Below the pieces are notes generated by a model. It was not told where the DNA came from, ran no database searches, and saw only the letters and a list, made by a program, of their open reading frames with translations. A program made the position numbers and the translations under genes. Positions 62,192 through 63,501 of a stretch of DNA of 63,501 nucleotides are shown here, in pieces (the first letter of the stretch is position 1; every line of letters starts with the position of its first letter). The stretch is from contig DXIO01000105.1 of the NCBI GenBank assembly GCA_019112875.1, positions 1-63,501 on the forward strand. The letters are read 5' to 3'. Source of the stretch: Candidatus Aquabacterium excrementipullorum (lineage in GTDB: Bacteria > Pseudomonadota > Gammaproteobacteria > Burkholderiales > Burkholderiaceae_C).

Positions 62192-63501
62192 TGACGATGG
62201 CTTCTTCTCCCATGGCTGTTGCCCAAGGATTCGATGCGGTGCCGCGTGCCGGTGCCGCCTGGCGGCCGTTCGTGCCCGTGTTGATCGGCGTGATCGCCAC
62301 GTTCGCGCTGGCCGCTTTGGCCACGCAGCTCAACGGCTACCACGCCTTCGTGCTGGCCCAGGTGGCGCTGCTGGCGCTGGTGGGCATCGGCCTCAATGTG
62401 CTGATCGGGCTGAGCGGGCAGATGTCCTTCGGGCACGTGGGCTTCTACGCGATCGGTGCGTATGCGGTGGCGGTGCTGACCACGGCGCAGGGCTGGTCCT
62501 TCTGGCCCGCCTGGGCCGTGGGTGCGGCGCTGTCGGCCGTGCTGGGCGCATTGCTGGCGCTGCCGGCGCTGCGCGTGAAGGGCCCTTACCTCGCGATGAT
62601 CACCATCGCCTTCGGCTTCGTGGTGGAGCACAGCGCGGTCGAGCTGCGCGGCCTCACCGGCGGGCAGAACGGGCTGATGGGCATCATGGGCCCGGCTGTC
62701 GGCGAACTGCGTGGCGAGCGGGCCATGGCGATCATCGCCGTGGTGGCGGCCGCATTGGCGCTGGGCGCCTTCGCGCTGCTGTCGCGCGGCAGTTGGGGCC
62801 TGGCCCTGCGTGCCGTGCGCGACAGCGAGGTGGCCGCCGAGTCCATCGGCCTGCAGCCGCTGGCGCTCAAGACGGTGGCCTTTGCCGTGTCGGCCGCGCT
62901 GGCGGGTCTGGCGGGTGGCCTGTACGCGCCGCTGTCGGGCTTCGTCACGCCGCAGAGCTTCGGCTTCTCGCAGAGCCTGCTGTTCGTGCTGGTGGTGGTG
63001 ATCGGTGGTTCCGGCACGGTGATGGGGCCGGTGATCGGCGCGCTGGTGGTGGGCCTGCTGCCGGAGCTGCTGTCGGGCCTGGAGGAATACCGCCTGCTGT
63101 TTTTCGGCGCGCTGCTGCTGGTGGTGCTGTGGGCCGCGCCGCAAGGCCTGGTCGGCCTGATGCAATCGCTGGCGCGGCGTGTGCTGCCTGCCGTGGATCG
63201 CCAAGGTGCCTCGATCAAGGCCTCGGCGTCGCAGGCAGGTCAGCCCACGACACAGCCAGGCGCCTTGCTCGCCACTCGCGCCCGCCGCGCGCTCAAGGCC
63301 GAAGCGCTCGGCAAGGTCTTCGGCGGCGTGCGCGCGGTCGATGGCGTGGGCTTCGAGGTCAGGCCCGCTGCCGTCACCAGCCTGATCGGCCCCAACGGCG
63401 CGGGCAAGAGCACGGTGCTCAACCTGCTCAGCGGCTTCTACAAGCCCGATGCGGGCCGCCGCCTGCTGGGCGGCCAGCCGTTGTCGACAGGCGCGGCCTG
63501 G
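62191..63501 (+). CDS. livM: LivM permease fused to LivG ATPase (3' end outside window)
   Basis: The open frame from ATG 62191 runs to the window edge (437 codons seen). Residues 1 to about 330 are the LivM permease (LNVLIGLSGQMSFGHVGFYA; LRAVRDSEVAAESIG). A linker of about 40 residues follows, then from about residue 370 the LivG-type ABC domain starts (LGKVFGGVRAVDGVGFEVRP) with the Walker A motif GPNGAGKST at residues 400-408. I read the join codon by codon and found no frameshift or stop. The ATPase is cut by the window end. Such M-G fusions occur in some proteobacterial transporters. Confidence 0.93.
   Translation, partial: MTMASSPMAVAQGFDAVPRAGAAWRPFVPVLIGVIATFALAALATQLNGYHAFVLAQVALLALVGIGLNVLIGLSGQMSFGHVGFYAIGAYAVAVLTTAQGWSFWPAWAVGAALSAVLGALLALPALRVKGPYLAMITIAFGFVVEHSAVELRGLTGGQNGLMGIMGPAVGELRGERAMAIIAVVAAALALGAFALLSRGSWGLALRAVRDSEVAAESIGLQPLALKTVAFAVSAALAGLAGGLYAPLSGFVTPQSFGFSQSLLFVLVVVIGGSGTVMGPVIGALVVGLLPELLSGLEEYRLLFFGALLLVVLWAAPQGLVGLMQSLARRVLPAVDRQGASIKASASQAGQPTTQPGALLATRARRALKAEALGKVFGGVRAVDGVGFEVRPAAVTSLIGPNGAGKSTVLNLLSGFYKPDAGRRLLGGQPLSTGAAW

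Noticed and set aside
1-63501. CRISPR arrays, tRNA or rRNA genes, insertion sequences, prophage genes
   Set aside because: I looked for regular repeats, cloverleaf-like stretches, transposase motifs and phage genes and saw none. Short repeats seen are operator-like, not spacer arrays.

Overview
The window looks like chromosomal DNA of a high-GC betaproteobacterium, most likely of the order Burkholderiales. The grounds are a GC content near two thirds by eye, a PEP-CTERM protein, a lysine/alanine-tailed HU protein, an NsrR-Hmp pair, a MalQ-TreY fusion and dense ATGA-overlapping operons. The species cannot be fixed from the sequence. I saw no rRNA, tRNA, CRISPR array, insertion sequence or phage gene.

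Layout. 1-3548 (minus): kdp potassium-uptake operon (kdpB cut by the window edge, kdpA, kdpF and a 34-residue leader membrane peptide). 3769-10704: PQQ-type sorbosone dehydrogenase coupled to a catalase-like heme protein, an AraC regulator divergent from a Baeyer-Villiger-type monooxygenase, and a secreted protein coupled to a CapA-like phosphoesterase. 10729-12587: flavohemoglobin hmp and its repressor nsrR, each with a recognisable NsrR operator. 12735-14476: APS kinase coupled to a sulfotransferase. 14510-15601: MarR regulator divergent from a hotdog thioesterase. 15729-30363: glycogen/trehalose block glgX, glgB, glgC, treZ, malQ-treY fusion, glgA. Together these make glycogen from ADP-glucose and turn its chains into trehalose through maltooligosyl trehalose.

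30439-39538 is the most interesting part: a complete Nit1C-type cluster. It encodes a Sll0783-like protein, nitrilase Nit1, a radical SAM protein with an unusual cysteine spacing, a GNAT acetyltransferase, an AIR-synthase-like protein, a glycosyltransferase, the small MSMEG_0570-type protein and a flavoprotein. Related clusters are linked to cyanide or nitrile assimilation and nitrogen starvation, but the chemistry of most of the genes is unknown. Here the cluster is divergent from a MocR-type (GntR/aminotransferase) regulator. The 332-bp gap between them carries at least seven copies of a TTGATCGCAT-like element and a near-consensus sigma-54 promoter.

39543-48314: LysR regulator with an NAD(P)-binding protein, two coupled multiheme cytochromes c without a dehydrogenase, a membrane protein, a methyltransferase, a PEP-CTERM protein, a small secreted protein, a glutathione transferase and a leftover AraC C-terminus. 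48315-56953 (minus): HU protein, an AsmA-like envelope protein pair, an HtrA-type protease, a QseBC/PmrAB-like two-component system, and a hybrid kinase with a LuxR-type regulator. Matching CTTAGn-N5-CTTAAG boxes lie upstream of the protease and of the QseB-like regulator. 57053-63501: cation/proton antiporter, MFS exporter, and a branched-chain amino-acid-type ABC transporter whose LivM permease is fused in frame to the LivG ATPase and runs off the window.
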